Below are positions 1-9,114 of a DNA stretch of 64,000 nucleotides, in pieces. Numbering within the stretch: position 1 is the first letter of the stretch; each line of letters starts with the position of its first letter. The notes under the pieces are model-generated. The model was given only the letters and a program-made list of their open reading frames with translations, did not search any database and was not told the origin of the DNA. Origin of the DNA: Prorocentrum cordatum (taxonomy: Eukaryota; Sar; Dinophyceae; Prorocentrales; Prorocentraceae); assembly GCA_963575745.1 (NCBI GenBank), contig CAUYUJ010008580.1, forward strand, positions 120,039 through 184,038. Reading direction: 5' to 3'. Made by a program: the position numbers and the translations under genes.

Positions 1-840
1 TCCTCTCATGCCCTCCTTTGCATGCCGGCTGCCCATCGGTCGTTGAAAGCAGGGTATTCCTGGATTCCTATATTCCAATATGCTTGAAGCGCCTTCCTAC
101 TTCAATCATCGAGTGGCTTCACCTTTTCCGTCCTCCCCAGGGGGCGGACGGAATTCAATCTGCTTTCAGCGCCTGCCTGCTTCATGCTTGTGCCTGCTTC
201 TTCCGACCGATGCGTAATCAGCCGTCTGGTTGGTCCGAAGTGCCAGTCGCTGGAGCGGACCGCCTCTGCCTCGCCCGACGCAGTTTGTGCAGCTGGTTTC
301 TTTCTCTCTCCCTATGTTCGGGTATAGCCAGGACCCTGGTCAAGGGGAGCGGGTTCGCGATTGGGCCCGAAGCCCAAAACTATATATGGACTGGAATCGC
401 TACACCAGGCCTGCCGCAGCCGGCGTTTTTTTTCGGGCGGCGGCAGTTTCGGCCAGTGGAATGCGGCGGGGGGGGGGGGGGGGGGGGGGCGTTCCCCAGT
501 GCTCGGGCCGGGCGAAAGGGGGGAATTGGGAAAGGGGGGGTTACGAAATCTGCTGCATGCAGCTGATTTCGGCCTCACCGAGGGGCCCATTCCTCGATAC
601 ATGGCCGCCTCCGGCGCCGGGAGGCGCCGGGAAAAACAGCTGCGTGAGCTGATTCTCACCCCCCCCCCCTTTGCTATCCCCCCCTCTCGCCCGACCCGAT
701 AGTGGAATGGGGCGGGGGGGGGGGGGGGGCCTTCCCCAGTGCACATCGCCAAACCGGGTCCCGCTAAGCCCAGCTCTGCCAGCGCCCGACGCGTGCCTCG
801 GCCCCCGCAGGGCCGCCGCGCGCGCTCGGACTCAGGAGGG
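1..840. repeat. Repeat-rich segment with poly-G tracts and a palindrome
   Basis: No gene is supported here. About 35-220 resembles 22115-22290: both contain the block GCGCCTTCCTACTTCA and the block CTTCTTCCGACC, so they are two diverged copies of one dispersed repeat. Runs of G lie near 464-489 and 712-729, each followed by TTCCCCAGTG. A short palindrome centred near 557 reads GAAATC, then GCTGCATGCAGC, then GATTTC. Open frames across this stretch are interrupted by homopolymers and look fortuitous. Confidence 0.5.
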
Positions 841-842
841 AA

Positions 843-1435
843 AGCAGCGCAGAGACACAATGAATCGTCAATTCCCAGGAAGATAGGGGAAAATATGGGC
901 AGTGGTGGGGGAAGGCAAAAGCCCAGAAAATGTAGGAAAATATGGAGAATCCTTTTATCTGTGTGTCCCAGTTCCCCTTCACAGATCAAGGGGCCCAAGG
1001 ACACACAAACAAATACACACACACACACATAAAATGATTCCCGCACAATTTTCATATTTTCCCATATTTTCCTGGGAGTCGACGATTCATTGTGTCTGTG
1101 CTTTTTCCCTCCTGAACAGACACCTTGCAGCGCGTGCGTGCGCGGTGGCGGGTTCGCTCGCTGGCCGCGCAGCGCCCCGGGCAGCGCGACGCGCTGCGCT
1201 GCGCTGCCTTCGGGCGCCGTGCGGCCCCCCCCCAGGGGGGGGGGGCGCACGGCGCCGATGCAAGACTCAGGAGGGGGCAAAAACACACAGACACAATGAA
1301 TCGTCGATTTCCCAGAAAATTTGGGGAAATGTGGGAAGTGGGTGGGGAAGCCCAAAACCCAGAAAATATATGAAAATATAGGGAATTCTGTTATTTGTGT
1401 GTATTTATTTGTGTGTCCCAGGGCCCCTTCAAAGA
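843..1435. repeat. Dispersed repeat with ACACAGACACAATGAATCG core, three local copies
   Basis: Copies begin near 843 and 1268 on the plus strand, and an inverted copy lies near 1020-1115. Each runs from a CACAGACACAATGAATCGTC-like start through an A-rich GGGAAAATATGGG middle to a GTGTGTCCC(A)GGGCCCCTTC end. Further copies occur near 38925-39080 and 55995-56150. The element is about 150-165 bp and was not assigned to a class. The A-rich middle stands out from the GC-rich surroundings. Confidence 0.6.
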
Positions 1436-1449
1436 CGCAAGGGCCCCCA

Positions 1450-1612
1450 CGAGGGCGCGAAGTTTCTTCGCGCTTCGCGGTCCTCGTTCCTTCTCCCCCT
1501 CCTCCTCGTCCTCCTCTTTTCCCTCTGGGGGGGCGGGGCGGCGCGAGAGCGCGAAGTTTTTTTCGCGCTCTCGCGCTTCGCGGAGCGCGAAGCGCGAAGT
1601 TGGGAGCCCTAG
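1450..1612. repeat. Hairpin-forming GCGCGAAG repeat
   Basis: This stretch contains several overlapping inverted repeats built from GCGCGAAG and CTTCGCGC (for example near 1456-1485 and 1552-1600). It would fold into strong stem-loops. No coding function is seen. Confidence 0.45.
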
Positions 1613-2289
1613 AATATGATGCGGATGCAGGAATTCCTGGGGGTCGGGTTCGCGCGGCGGCGCCCAGGATGCTGATTTGAAGCGCTGGCCACGGGCTGGG
1701 GAACAGCTTGCTCAATCGCCCCCCCCCCCCCCGCCCTCCTCGAGCGCTTCTGGACAGCCGACGGCCCAGGCGGAGCCGAAGCGCAGTGGAGGCCGAAGAT
1801 TCGGAAGCTATTGTGCACCTCGGCCCCCACACATTCTTTTACAAACCGTCATCTCGCACAAGTGTGCCCTCCTTCGGGGAACCAGTCATGGCATAAGCAT
1901 GAGCTCTCGGAGGTCCGCGAGGTTTTCTCGGATCGGCGCTGCGCCTCCATCCATGGCGCGCGCAGCGCGCCAGAGGAGGGTCAGGCGCCGATCCGAGACA
2001 TCGGCGCGGGCCTCCGCCAGTCCATGATCATGCCTTTCTCAGCATGGGGGGAACGGGTCCTGAAGGAAACGGGTCCTGGAGCCTAGGGCCTCCCCCCAGG
2101 ACCATCAGTTCTTCATCCCGAGTCGATCCCCGACAGTTCTGGGGCCCGTGGAGGGCCCCTGGAGCCCGAAAGCGACGAAAAACCTCACGACCAGTTTCCG
2201 TCAGGACCGGCTTCCCCCACGGCGACATGCTTTGTTCCCTGACTTCTGCGCTGCTGGGCCTGTTTGCCACCACCACCACCACCATAAGT
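1613..2289. other. No gene recognised; contains a reversed dispersed repeat near 2060-2215
   Basis: The segment near 2060-2215 (CCCCAGGACCATCAG ... AAACCTCACGACCAG) resembles the reverse complement of the terminal-inverted-repeat family at 4588-4773 and 13147-13335. Nothing else could be assigned. Confidence 0.35.
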
Positions 2290-2417
2290 TGGAGAGGGGC
2301 AGGAGGAGGGGGACGAGGAGGAGAGGGAGGAGAGCGAGGAGGGGGAGGAGGAGGAGGAGAAGGAGGAGGAGGAGGAGGAGGAGGAGGAGGAGGAGGAGGA
2401 GGAGGAGAGGAGGAGGA
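2290..2417. repeat. GGA/GAG microsatellite
   Basis: A purine-rich trinucleotide tract, mostly GGA and GAG. It lies just upstream of an exon-like block at 2483, so it may be intronic. Predicted proteins here are poly-Gly or poly-Arg artefacts. Confidence 0.9.
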
Positions 2418-2482
2418 CCCCCTCCCCCTCCAACTTTTGGTGGTGGTGATGGAAAACAGGCGCCCCCCCCGAGGCGGGCAAG

Positions 2483-2611
2483 GTGGACGACAAGCAGGCC
2501 ATCCTGCTCGCCACGGCCACGCTCGCCGACGGGCTGGCCCCGGGCGCGTGCGCGGGCGACGCGGCCGAGGTGGTGCGGCGGGTGCTCGACGCGAAGGCGG
2601 GCCACGCGCAG
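2483..2611 (+). CDS. Exon-like block 1 of a possible HEAT-repeat (ECM29-like) gene
   Basis: The block is 129 nt (43 codons). It is preceded by GGGCAAG, an AG-type acceptor, and begins VDDKQAILLATATLADG, continuing to AEVVRRVLDAKAGHAQ. It ends at CACGCGCAG just before a G-rich tract. The alternating small and hydrophobic residues and the helix-like pattern resemble part of a HEAT repeat, unlike the microsatellite frames on both sides. It lies about 600 bp upstream of the clearer block at 3221 on the same strand. Exon borders are inferred, and no canonical GT donor is visible at the right edge. The segment could also be a fortuitous open frame. Confidence 0.4.
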
Positions 2612-2636
2612 AGGGGGCTGGGGGGGAAAGGGGGTT

Positions 2637-2762
2637 TTCCTCCTCCTCCTCCTCCGACCTCCGACCTCCTCCTCCTCCTCCTCCGACCTCCTCCTCCTCC
2701 TCCTCCTCCTCCTCCTCCTCCTCCTCCTCCTCCTCCTCCTCCTCCTCCTCCTCCTCCTCCTC

Positions 2763-2808
<46 letters not shown>

Positions 2809-2812
2809 GACG
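2637..2812. repeat. TCC microsatellite changing to a GAC microsatellite
   Basis: A TCC tract from about 2637 to 2762 switches abruptly to a perfect GAC tract to about 2812. The poly-Ser, poly-Pro and poly-Asp frames that cross it are artefacts. Confidence 0.9.
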
Positions 2813-2919
2813 ATGCAGGAATTTGGTCCAGATGTGCAGCCCTGGTGTGGGCGAGAGTGTCCGTATCGAGCTTCGCGCATCCCCACCAGACCGTTCAGAA
2901 GTGTTGCCCGTGAGAGCTG

Positions 2920-3015
2920 ACGGGAAAAGGGACGAAGCACCCCTGCTTCTTACGAGGCGCGGGCCTTGTCTATGGATGTAGGGCCTGCGCCTTCTGACCA
3001 GCAGCCTCCTTCTGA
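2920..3015. mobile_element. Diverged copy of the GCTTCTTAGAAG hairpin element
   Basis: It matches the core of the family at 5263-5432, 13433-13590 and 56328-56485: GAAGCACCCCTGCTTCTTA, GGCGCGGGCCTTG, then GGGCCTGCGCCTTCTGA. The outer GGAAGGCTTCTTAGAAG arms are eroded. A half-terminus of the same family (CACGCGCAGAGGGGG) lies at 2603-2617, so the microsatellite at 2637-2812 may have expanded inside one element. Confidence 0.55.
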
Positions 3016-3220
3016 TATCGGGAACTGCCAGGAGTGCCACTGGCCCTATGTGCCCCCAGTATCTCCAAGGAGGCCCCCAACGGCCTCCAGAGCACCCCCC
3101 CTCACGAGGCCCCAGAATGGAGAAGGAAAAGCGGGGGGCACCACCTTGGGCCAGGGGCACCTTTGGCAACCCCCGATGAGAACCCCTTCCCCCCCCCCCC
3201 CGACCTCCCTGTGCTCGAAG

Positions 3221-3340
3221 GGCGCCCTGGTGAAGTGCGCCGGGGAAGACGCGAACGAGGAGACCCGCGGGCTCGGCTACCGAGCGGTGGGCTCGCTGGC
3301 GTCGCAGCTCCCGGCGGCGGAGAGGGAGGCGGCCGTGAAG
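3221..3340 (+). CDS. Exon-like block 2, ECM29-like HEAT region
   Basis: This block of exactly 120 nt (40 codons) is bounded by an AG acceptor (CTCGAAG before GGC) and a GT donor (GTGAAG then GTGCGG). It starts GALVKCAGEDANEETRGLGY and continues RAVGSLASQLP and EREAAVK. The pattern E-T-R, then A-V/I-G-x-L/I-A-x-Q/R-L-P, is the one I know from the N-terminal HEAT part of ECM29, the adaptor that binds the 26S proteasome. Both edges are in phase 0, and joining to the block at 5081 keeps the frame and the similarity. The attribution rests on memory of the family and has not been searched. It is the best host-gene candidate in the window. Confidence 0.5.
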
Positions 3341-3353
3341 GTGCGGCATGGGG

Positions 3354-3413
3354 AGAGGGAGGAGGAGGAGGAGGAGGAGGAGGAGGAGGAGGAGGAGGAG
3401 GAGGAGGAGGAGG
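3354..3413. repeat. GGA microsatellite
   Basis: A nearly perfect GGA tract inside the putative intron that follows the exon-like block ending at 3340. Confidence 0.9.
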
Positions 3414-3509
3414 CTCGCCATGGAGGAGGCGGGTCCGGAGGTGTTTCGCTTTTGCCGGGTTCTGGGGGGCCCTCCGCGGGGAATCTGGGATGAGAAGCTG
3501 CCAGAAGCT

Positions 3510-3746
3510 TAGTGAGCCCTGGAAACGACAGGGCCGTTTTGTTACCGGTTCCGTTTTCTGCCGGTTCCGACGCCGTTTTTGTTACCGGTTCCGTCGCCGT
3601 TCTTTTACGGGTTCCCGCTCCGGCTCCAATCCAGGAGCCTTTTTTGTTGCCGGTTCAGGTCGCCGTTTTTTTACCGTTTCCATTTTCAAGGGACATTTTT
3701 TCGGAAACGGTGAAAAAACGGCCCTGCCGTTTCTGGAGCCCCTTTA
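3510..3746. mobile_element. 240-bp GTGGGCCC inverted-repeat element, copy 1
   Basis: The left end reads TAGTGAGCCCTGGAAACGAC and the right end mirrors it (ACGGCCCTGCCGTTTCTGGA then GCCCC). Inside are repeated T-rich blocks of the type GCCGTTTTTTTACCGGTTCC. At least four other copies lie at 17431-17670, 32507-32752, 40299-40568 (opposite orientation) and 55336-55585. There is no coding capacity, so it is probably a non-autonomous DNA transposon (MITE). This copy has slightly decayed ends. Confidence 0.8.
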
Positions 3747-3956
3747 AGGTCAGAAGACGATCCAGGGTGAAAAGCTCGTCCTGGGGGCAGGCACCCGGGT
3801 CCAGGACCCGTTTCCCTCAGGACCCACCCAGTTCCCCAAATGCTACGGAGAGGCGCCGATGCGCATCCAGGCGTGCATGCGTCGCACAACAGTCGCGACG
3901 GGATGAAGAGTCGGTCCCGTCGGTCCCAGGGACATGGTCGGGACTCCTACCTGGAC

Positions 3957-4084
3957 TGGCATCGCTCGGACGTGTGCAATGTATTCTCGGCGAGAACCAT
4001 CGAGGACCATCCTGGACCATCGAGCAAAAAAAACACGCACGAAACCGAAACATGCACGGGAAATGGACGTCCGAGCGATGGCAA
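3957..4084. mobile_element. TGGCATCGCTCGGACGT hairpin element, copy 1
   Basis: The ends are inverted: TGGCATCGCTCGGACGTGTG on the left and GGACGTCCGAGCGATGGCA on the right, about 128 bp apart. The interior contains CGAGAACCATCGAGGACCAT and an A-rich patch. Other copies are at 6153-6284 and 31828-31957. It is a short MITE without coding potential. Confidence 0.75.
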
Positions 4085-4330
4085 GCCCAGGGGCCCCGTG
4101 CCGAAAAACATCAGGGCAGCGCATTTCTGGGCACGCGCCGCTGCCCTTTGCCTCGTGTTCGCCTTCTCGGGCTCGGGACTTCTAGGGGCCCCGTGCTGAA
4201 AACATCAGGGCAGCGCAGGTCTGGGTGTACGCGCCGCTGCCCTTAAGCCTCGTGCTCGCCTGCTCGGGCCCGCTCGGGGGGGCCCTCGTCGCCACGACGG
4301 GCCTCGCCCACGAGCACAGAGTTTCGGCGC
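4085..4330 (+). repeat. Two-unit tandem duplication with GGGCCCCGTGC...ATCAGGGCAGCGCA
   Basis: A unit containing GGGCCCCGTGC, AACATCAGGGCAGCGCA, CGCGCCGCTGCCCTT, and CTCGTG(T/C)TCGCC occurs twice in succession, about 105 bp apart. A related fragment (ACATCAGGGCATCGCATGTC) lies near 41084. No gene was recognised. Confidence 0.55.
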
Positions 4331-4333
4331 TCC

Positions 4334-4495
4334 GCTTTCGTCGGGCCTGGCCCTCTACAGGAGGAGGGTTCAAAAACAGTCAAAAGTAGCCCAGGGACGA
4401 TTTGTCAATTAGTATCCCATCGTTTTGAATCTGTCTGGAATGTTCTCTGATTTCTCCTCCAAAATCCGCCTGTAGGAGGACATGCCCGACCTAAC
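4334..4495. mobile_element. GTCGGGC...CTACAGG inverted-repeat element
   Basis: The left end GTCGGGCCTGGCCCTCTACA is mirrored by the right end CTGTAGGAGGACATGCCCGA followed by C. The termini match those of the larger element at 35975-38233. This small copy is a deletion derivative with an AT-richer core. No target duplication was made out. Confidence 0.6.
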
Positions 4496-4587
4496 GCTCC
4501 TCGTAGATGTCTCGGATCGGCACTGGCGCCGATCCGAGAAGGCCGCGCGGGTTCCGAGAGTTAATTCATGTTTATGTGATTGTGTTT

Positions 4588-4773
4588 CCCAGACCCCCTC
4601 GAGTCATGGAAAAATCTGAACGGAAGGTTTTGCTGTATTTTCAACCTCTGGGGGCTCTTACTGGTCCTCGGGACCGTCAAAACAATAATCAGGATGAGAA
4701 ACCGGTCCCGGGGAAGGGCTCGAGACCTTTGGGGGTCGACGCCATGAAAATATCATGACGTCGGGGGTCTGGG
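4588..4773. mobile_element. CCCAGACCCCC inverted-repeat element, copy 1
   Basis: The element starts CCCAGACCCCCTCGAGTCAT and ends ATGACGTCGGGGGTCTGGG, an imperfect terminal inverted repeat, in about 186 bp. A second well-preserved copy is at 13147-13335. Diverged relatives were seen near 2060-2215 and 27340-27480 (reverse) and 26290-26436. The flanks read TTT on both sides (GTGTTT and TTTGTT), which may be a short target duplication. It is a MITE-like element without coding capacity. Confidence 0.7.
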
Positions 4774-4949
4774 TTTGTTCCTCTGGGTGCCGACCCGCAC
4801 CGTCGCCCTTGCCGCGTGCTCGCCTGCTCGGGGCCTGCTGGGAGCCCTTCGTCGGACGGAGGGGTTCGCCTGGGAGCTCTGGTCGAGGCGCACCCTGGAA
4901 GAGGTCCGTGAGGTAGCGGTCCGCGCCCGCAGCCTCCGTCACGAACGGC

Positions 4950-5048
4950 GGAGGGAGGAGGGAGGAGGGAGGAGGGAGGAGGGAGGGAGGGAGGGAGGGA
5001 GGAGGGAGGAGGGAAGAGGAGGAGGAGGAGGAGGAGGAGGAGGAGGTA
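4950..5048. repeat. GGA / GGGA microsatellite
   Basis: GGGAGGA-type and then GGA repeats occupy this stretch, immediately upstream of the exon-like block at 5081. Confidence 0.85.
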
Positions 5049-5080
5049 GCGGCAGTGGGGCCCGTTGGCTGCCCCCGAAG

Positions 5081-5190
5081 GTGCTGCTCAAGCCGCTCTC
5101 GGACAAGAAGGCGACGGATCCCGTGAAGCTCGCAGCGGTCTCCGCGCTCGTCGGCATCGCGCAGCTGGCAGGCGAGGCGCCCATGCCGGG
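5081..5190 (+). CDS. Exon-like block 3, ECM29-like HEAT region
   Basis: The block follows CCCCCGAAG, an AG acceptor of the same style as the block at 3221. It reads VLLKPLSDKKATDPVKLAAV, then SALVGIAQLAGEAPMPG, a typical amphipathic helix pair. Joined to the 3221-3340 block in phase 0 it continues ...EREAAVK/VLLKPLSDKK..., which fits the helix succession after the LP motif in ECM29 proteins as I remember them. A GT at 5191 is a possible donor. The right border and the family assignment are inference. Confidence 0.45.
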
Positions 5191-5262
5191 GTCAGGAGCG
5201 AGCTTGCGCATCCCTCCGTGCTTCTGCACCTCTCTGGGAGCAGGGAAGCAGGCATGCTTCGG

Positions 5263-5432
5263 CAACGCGAAGAGGGGGGCAGGGGGAGGGGGGAAGGCTT
5301 CTTAAAAGCACCCCTGCTTCTTAGAAGGCGCGGGCCTTCTCTATAGACGTAAGGCCGAGGCCTGCTAAGAAGCAGGGTGCTTCTAAGAAGCCTTCCCCCC
5401 TCCCCCTGCCCCCTTTTGCGCGCCGCCAAATG
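5263..5432. mobile_element. GGAAGGCTTCTTAGAAG hairpin element, copy 1
   Basis: A long imperfect palindrome: ACGCGAAGAGGGGGGCAGGG ... GGAAGGCTTCTTAAAAGCAC on the left, mirrored by TGCTTCTAAGAAGCCTTCC ... CCCCCTGCCCCCTTTTGCGC on the right. The centre is CTTCTCTATAGACGTAAGG. Copies at 13433-13590 and 56328-56485 share the whole structure, and a decayed copy lies at 2920-3015. Three of the four sit just downstream of exon-like blocks. Confidence 0.8.
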
Positions 5433-6152
5433 CTGCTGCTGGGCAGGCCCACCTGACCTCGCTATGAAGGAGAGGCGCTGGGTTGCTGTTCGGCCGAGGA
5501 GGCGTGGAGGAGCCCAGGGGCCCTCTACAGAGGCGAGAGCCTTCCAGGGCCCCCTCTCCTCCAGGACCGTCTCCTCCGCGCTGAGACCTGGCCTGCCTGG
5601 CCGATTCCGCAGCGTGGGCATCAGAGGCCGAGGGGCAGGAGGGTTGCGTTGAACATTGAAGCTTCGAGAGACATCGTCTGTCCCCCAAATGGGTGTCTTT
5701 TCTTGTGCCCGTCGCGGGCTCGATGCGGACTCGACGCGGACTGGCGTGGATTCGGCGCGGATTCGACGTGGGTTCGACGCGAACAATCGGGGGTGCGACG
5801 GGGGGACAGACGAGGTCCCCCGAAGATGCAGCACGAGGAAGAGTGCAGGGGCCAGGCGAAGCAGGGAGGGAGACGGAGGTGAGGGCAGGGGGGCTCCGGT
5901 GCGGACCGAGGCAGGGGCGGGGACCGTCGCCGCGATGCCGGCCCGAGCGGCGCCCCCCCCATATGGAGCCACCGGCTCGCCTGACCGCTCCCAGGGGCTT
6001 CCTCCTGGACTCCGCGCGTGGGCAGTGCGTGCGTGCTGCCGGCGCGCCCCCCCGCGGGGCCTCTGAGGCCGAACGCGGCTGCGGAGTCCGGGAGGCCCTG
6101 CTGCAAGCCCGCTGTCCCGCGGCCGCCTGTGCTGCCCTGGGTGTGCAACGAC
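5433..6152. other. No gene recognised
   Basis: The segment 5700-5800 holds short GACTCGACGCGGATTCG-type tandem repeats with an approximate period of 10-11 bp. Open frames on both strands are long only because the DNA is GC-rich. Nothing else could be assigned. Confidence 0.4.
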
Positions 6153-6284
6153 CTTGGCATCGCTCGGACGTGTGCATGTTCTTGTCGGCGAGAACCATCG
6201 AGGGCCATCCTGGACCATCGAGCAAAACAAAACACGCACGAAACCGAAACATGCACGGGAAATGGACGTCCGAGCGACGGCAAG
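6153..6284. mobile_element. TGGCATCGCTCGGACGT hairpin element, copy 2
   Basis: CTTGGCATCGCTCGGACGTG at the left is mirrored by ACGTCCGAGCGACGGCAAG at the right. The interior is nearly identical to the copy at 3957-4084, including CGAGAACCATCGAGGGCCAT and CGCACGAAACCGAAACATGC. Confidence 0.8.
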
Positions 6285-6458
6285 CGACGCGACGTGCGCA
6301 GCTCACTCAGACTGACCTCCGCAGGCTGCTCGAGGCAGCGCCGCACGCACCGCCCCTGCGGCTCCGCCCCTCCACTCCACGCCGCTTCCTCCCTCGCGTC
6401 TCCACGGCCGGGCCCCGCCCCCTGCCCCGTCCGCCTCCGCGGGGCCTTCTGCGCGAAC

Positions 6459-6650
6459 GACATGGGCACGGACAGCATGGGCACCATGCCCAACAGCGGA
6501 TCTGGTTCCTTTTGAGCAGGACTCGTTGTCACGCCGCCGCGGCCCGTGTCCGTTCGAGACAGGAGGCCGCCTGCCCAGCAGCGGCCGCTTTTTGGGTTTG
6601 GGACAACCTTTGTTGTTGGGCATTGCACCCACTCTTTCCGTACCCACTTC
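6459..6650. mobile_element. Inverted-repeat element with GGGCACGGA...ATGCCCAACA ends
   Basis: The left arm GGGCACGGACAGCATGGGCA plus CCATGCCCAACAGC is mirrored by TTGTTGGGCATTGCACCCAC plus TCTTTCCGTACCC on the right. The arms are about 36 bp with a handful of mismatches. A second shorter inversion lies within (GGATCTGGTTCC and relatives). It is MITE-like and non-coding. No other copy was noticed in the window. Confidence 0.6.
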
Positions 6651-7799
6651 GGGCGTCCAAAGGTCTGCATGGCGTCTTCAGCGCAGCGCACACCCCCGGG
6701 CAACGGGGCCTTCTGGCGCCGTTTCGCGGACTTGATTTCCGAGCTCCGAGCTCCGGGCTGCGCCTCCGCAGCCCTCCCTTGCTCTTCCGCCCGCCCTGGC
6801 GCGCTCCGTGCACGGCGCAGCCCGCCGGCCTTCGCACAGACGCGCCCGCGATCGCAGGCGCTGCCGACTGAACACGTCCTTGCCGCCGCCGCTTGGGTTC
6901 TTAGAGTGACCGCGAGCTGGCGCGAGCAGGGCGCTAGTCTAGCGGAAAGTAAGGAGCAGTCGCAGCACCCGACGTCCCCCATACCCCCCTTCACAGATTG
7001 GCAACGCAGCTACGAGGCTTTAGGACCGAACGATCGATCAGTTACCAGCCAGATGTCGTCAGGCCTTCCGTTGTCGCCAGCATGTATACGTCAAAGGGGA
7101 GAGGGTGAATGCTACGGACCAGTGCCAAAGCTGACTGCTCCATCGCTGAGACGACCTCATGATATGGAAGCACCGGCACTGGCTACATCTGCAAGCGTGA
7201 GCTCAACCTGCATTCCATTACGATCTGGCAGCCAAAGGCCGAGATCACCAGGATCGTAACGGGCTTCGTTGTACGACACATGTCCCACTGCAAGCCCTCT
7301 AACATTTGGAATCGTGTCTCGTGAATACATAGAGGCTCACGCCGCTACCGCGAACGGGGGCTTGCCCAGCCTAGGGTGTTGACGAAGGAAGCGAAGATCG
7401 CTTTTCTAGTCATGAGAGCTGCCACTGATAAAGGGCGACGAGTCCGATGCCATTCAGCCCTTTGAAGGCCAGACAATTTGGAATCGCATCCTGGCTCCAC
7501 CTTCCAATCTAATCCCGAGCTCGACGAAACAACTTTCAAGGCTCTCAAAGGTCGGGAGTGGTACATGATCGAGGTATGTGGCCTCCTAAATTCAGAATTG
7601 CGTGGCTGGTATATGCTGGTGTCTTGGCAACGCCGCTGTGAAGTGTGCGACTTGTCGCAGTGGGTTGTGCCCATTTGGGGGATAAACGGTATGACAATAC
7701 AAGGTGCTTCCAATTGCTGTCATATGTGCATCCACCTGGACAAGCACGAGTGCATGTAAATTGTCCTGACGAAGGACCCAACCAGATGCAGTTGTGAAT
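6651..7799. other. No gene recognised; one open frame of unknown status at 7478-7759
   Basis: On the plus strand about 7478-7759 is open and less compositionally biased than its surroundings, with Cys/Trp-containing stretches such as REWYMIEVCGLLNSELRGWY and CEVCDLSQW. It has no recognisable domain, no clear start context and no neighbours that suggest a function. The rest of the segment appears non-coding. Confidence 0.25.
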
Positions 7800-7809
7800 A
7801 CCGCCTTTG

Positions 7810-8415
7810 TGAGAACTGCCTTCGGTGGAGCTCTCTATGGGCACGAAGCGCTCGAAGGGCGCGCCGCAATGGGGCGAGGTCGTCATGCGGGCGCTGCCGC
7901 TGGGGCCTTCGGTGGAGCGCCCTATGGGGCGGGGTGAGCCAAAGTGAAGGGGGGGCATGCGAACCATGCCGTTGAAGCTTTCGGTGGAGCTCCCTATGGG
8001 GCCACGAAACGTGCGAATGGTATGCCAAAGTGGAGCGGGGGCGGCATGCGAACCATGCCACTGGAGCTTTCGGTGGAGCTCCCTATGGGGCCACGGAACG
8101 TGTGAGGTGTGTGTGTGTGTGCCAAAATAGAGGGGGGGGGCTAGCATACGAACCATGCCACTGGGGGTGGCTTCGGTGGAGCTTCCTATGGGTCCACGAA
8201 ACGTGTGAGGGGTGTACGGAATTGTGCGGTGTGCGGCATGCGAACCACGCCACTGTGGCCTTCGGCGGAGCTCCCTATGGGTCCACGAAGCGTGTGATGG
8301 GTGTGCCAAAATAGAGGGAGGTCGGCATGCGAACCATGTCACTCGGGCCTTCGGTGGAGCTCCCTATGGGGCCACGAAACGTGTGAGGGGTGTGCCAAGG
8401 TGAGGGGGGTGACAG
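7810..8415 (+). repeat. About 90-bp satellite array, copy A
   Basis: Roughly six to seven diverged units contain GGCATGCGAACCATGCCACT, GCCTTCGGTGGAGCTCCCTA, and CACGAAACGTGTGAGGGGTG in that order. The same consensus builds the arrays at 14850-15395 and 23395-24300. The flanks of this array differ from those of the other two. Open frames inside it are period artefacts. Confidence 0.8.
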
Positions 8416-9110
8416 GAGGATGGAGGAGGGGGATGAGGAGGAGGAGAAGCTGGAGAGGAGGAGAGGAGACGCAGGGACTGTCTCTTCAAAAACGATGACC
8501 CAACACCACAGGACGGCTGGGAAATATGAGGCCTGGCCAAGCTCAGAAGATGACCGGCACAGATTGTCCTTCTGCAGTGCGATACGAGGGCCCTGCGGGC
8601 CCAGTATAATCAAAGGTGCGTCTTGGCTGCCACACCACACATCAACGGGCGTGAGAATTCCAGGCGCTGAGCGTCATTGCATCAAATTCTGACCAGGAGA
8701 CGTTGTCACGATCGTCACCTTCCCAAACCCGCACCATATGCTTTTCAACGCCGAAGATGGTTGTCGCTGTCGGGCAGGGCTCGGCTAGAAGCAGTGGCAA
8801 CCACCATCATCAATAGCACCACTCAGTAGCACAACAAGATTACTTGGTAAACTCCAGCTCCCTGGCGCTGAAGATGTCGAGGGCCAATATGGCGTGAGCT
8901 CAGGAGGGGTGGCGGTCGCGCCCGTAAGCCACCGCCTGTAGGGGGCCCTCGTATGGCACCCCCCAGCCACCCACACGGGGGCGCCCCCCGTCTTTCCAAG
9001 CGACTGCCACTCAGACGCAGGCCCTGGCAGCCCGGGCGGCCCCAGCGGGCCCGCCCCGAGCACGGAATTGTCTTGCGTGCTCCCAAGATGGGCCCGCGTA
9101 TTGGAGGGGG
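8416..9110. other. No gene recognised
   Basis: A GGA-rich patch at 8417-8472 is followed by mixed sequence. CTACAGGCGGTGG-like blocks near 8930 did not resolve into a repeat family. No conserved protein was seen. Confidence 0.35.
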
Positions 9111-9114
9111 CCCG

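Noticed and set aside
7810-8400. A CRISPR array (regular short repeats)
   Set aside because: Units of about 90 bp are continuous and diverged, with no constant repeat plus unique spacer pattern, and the genome is eukaryotic.
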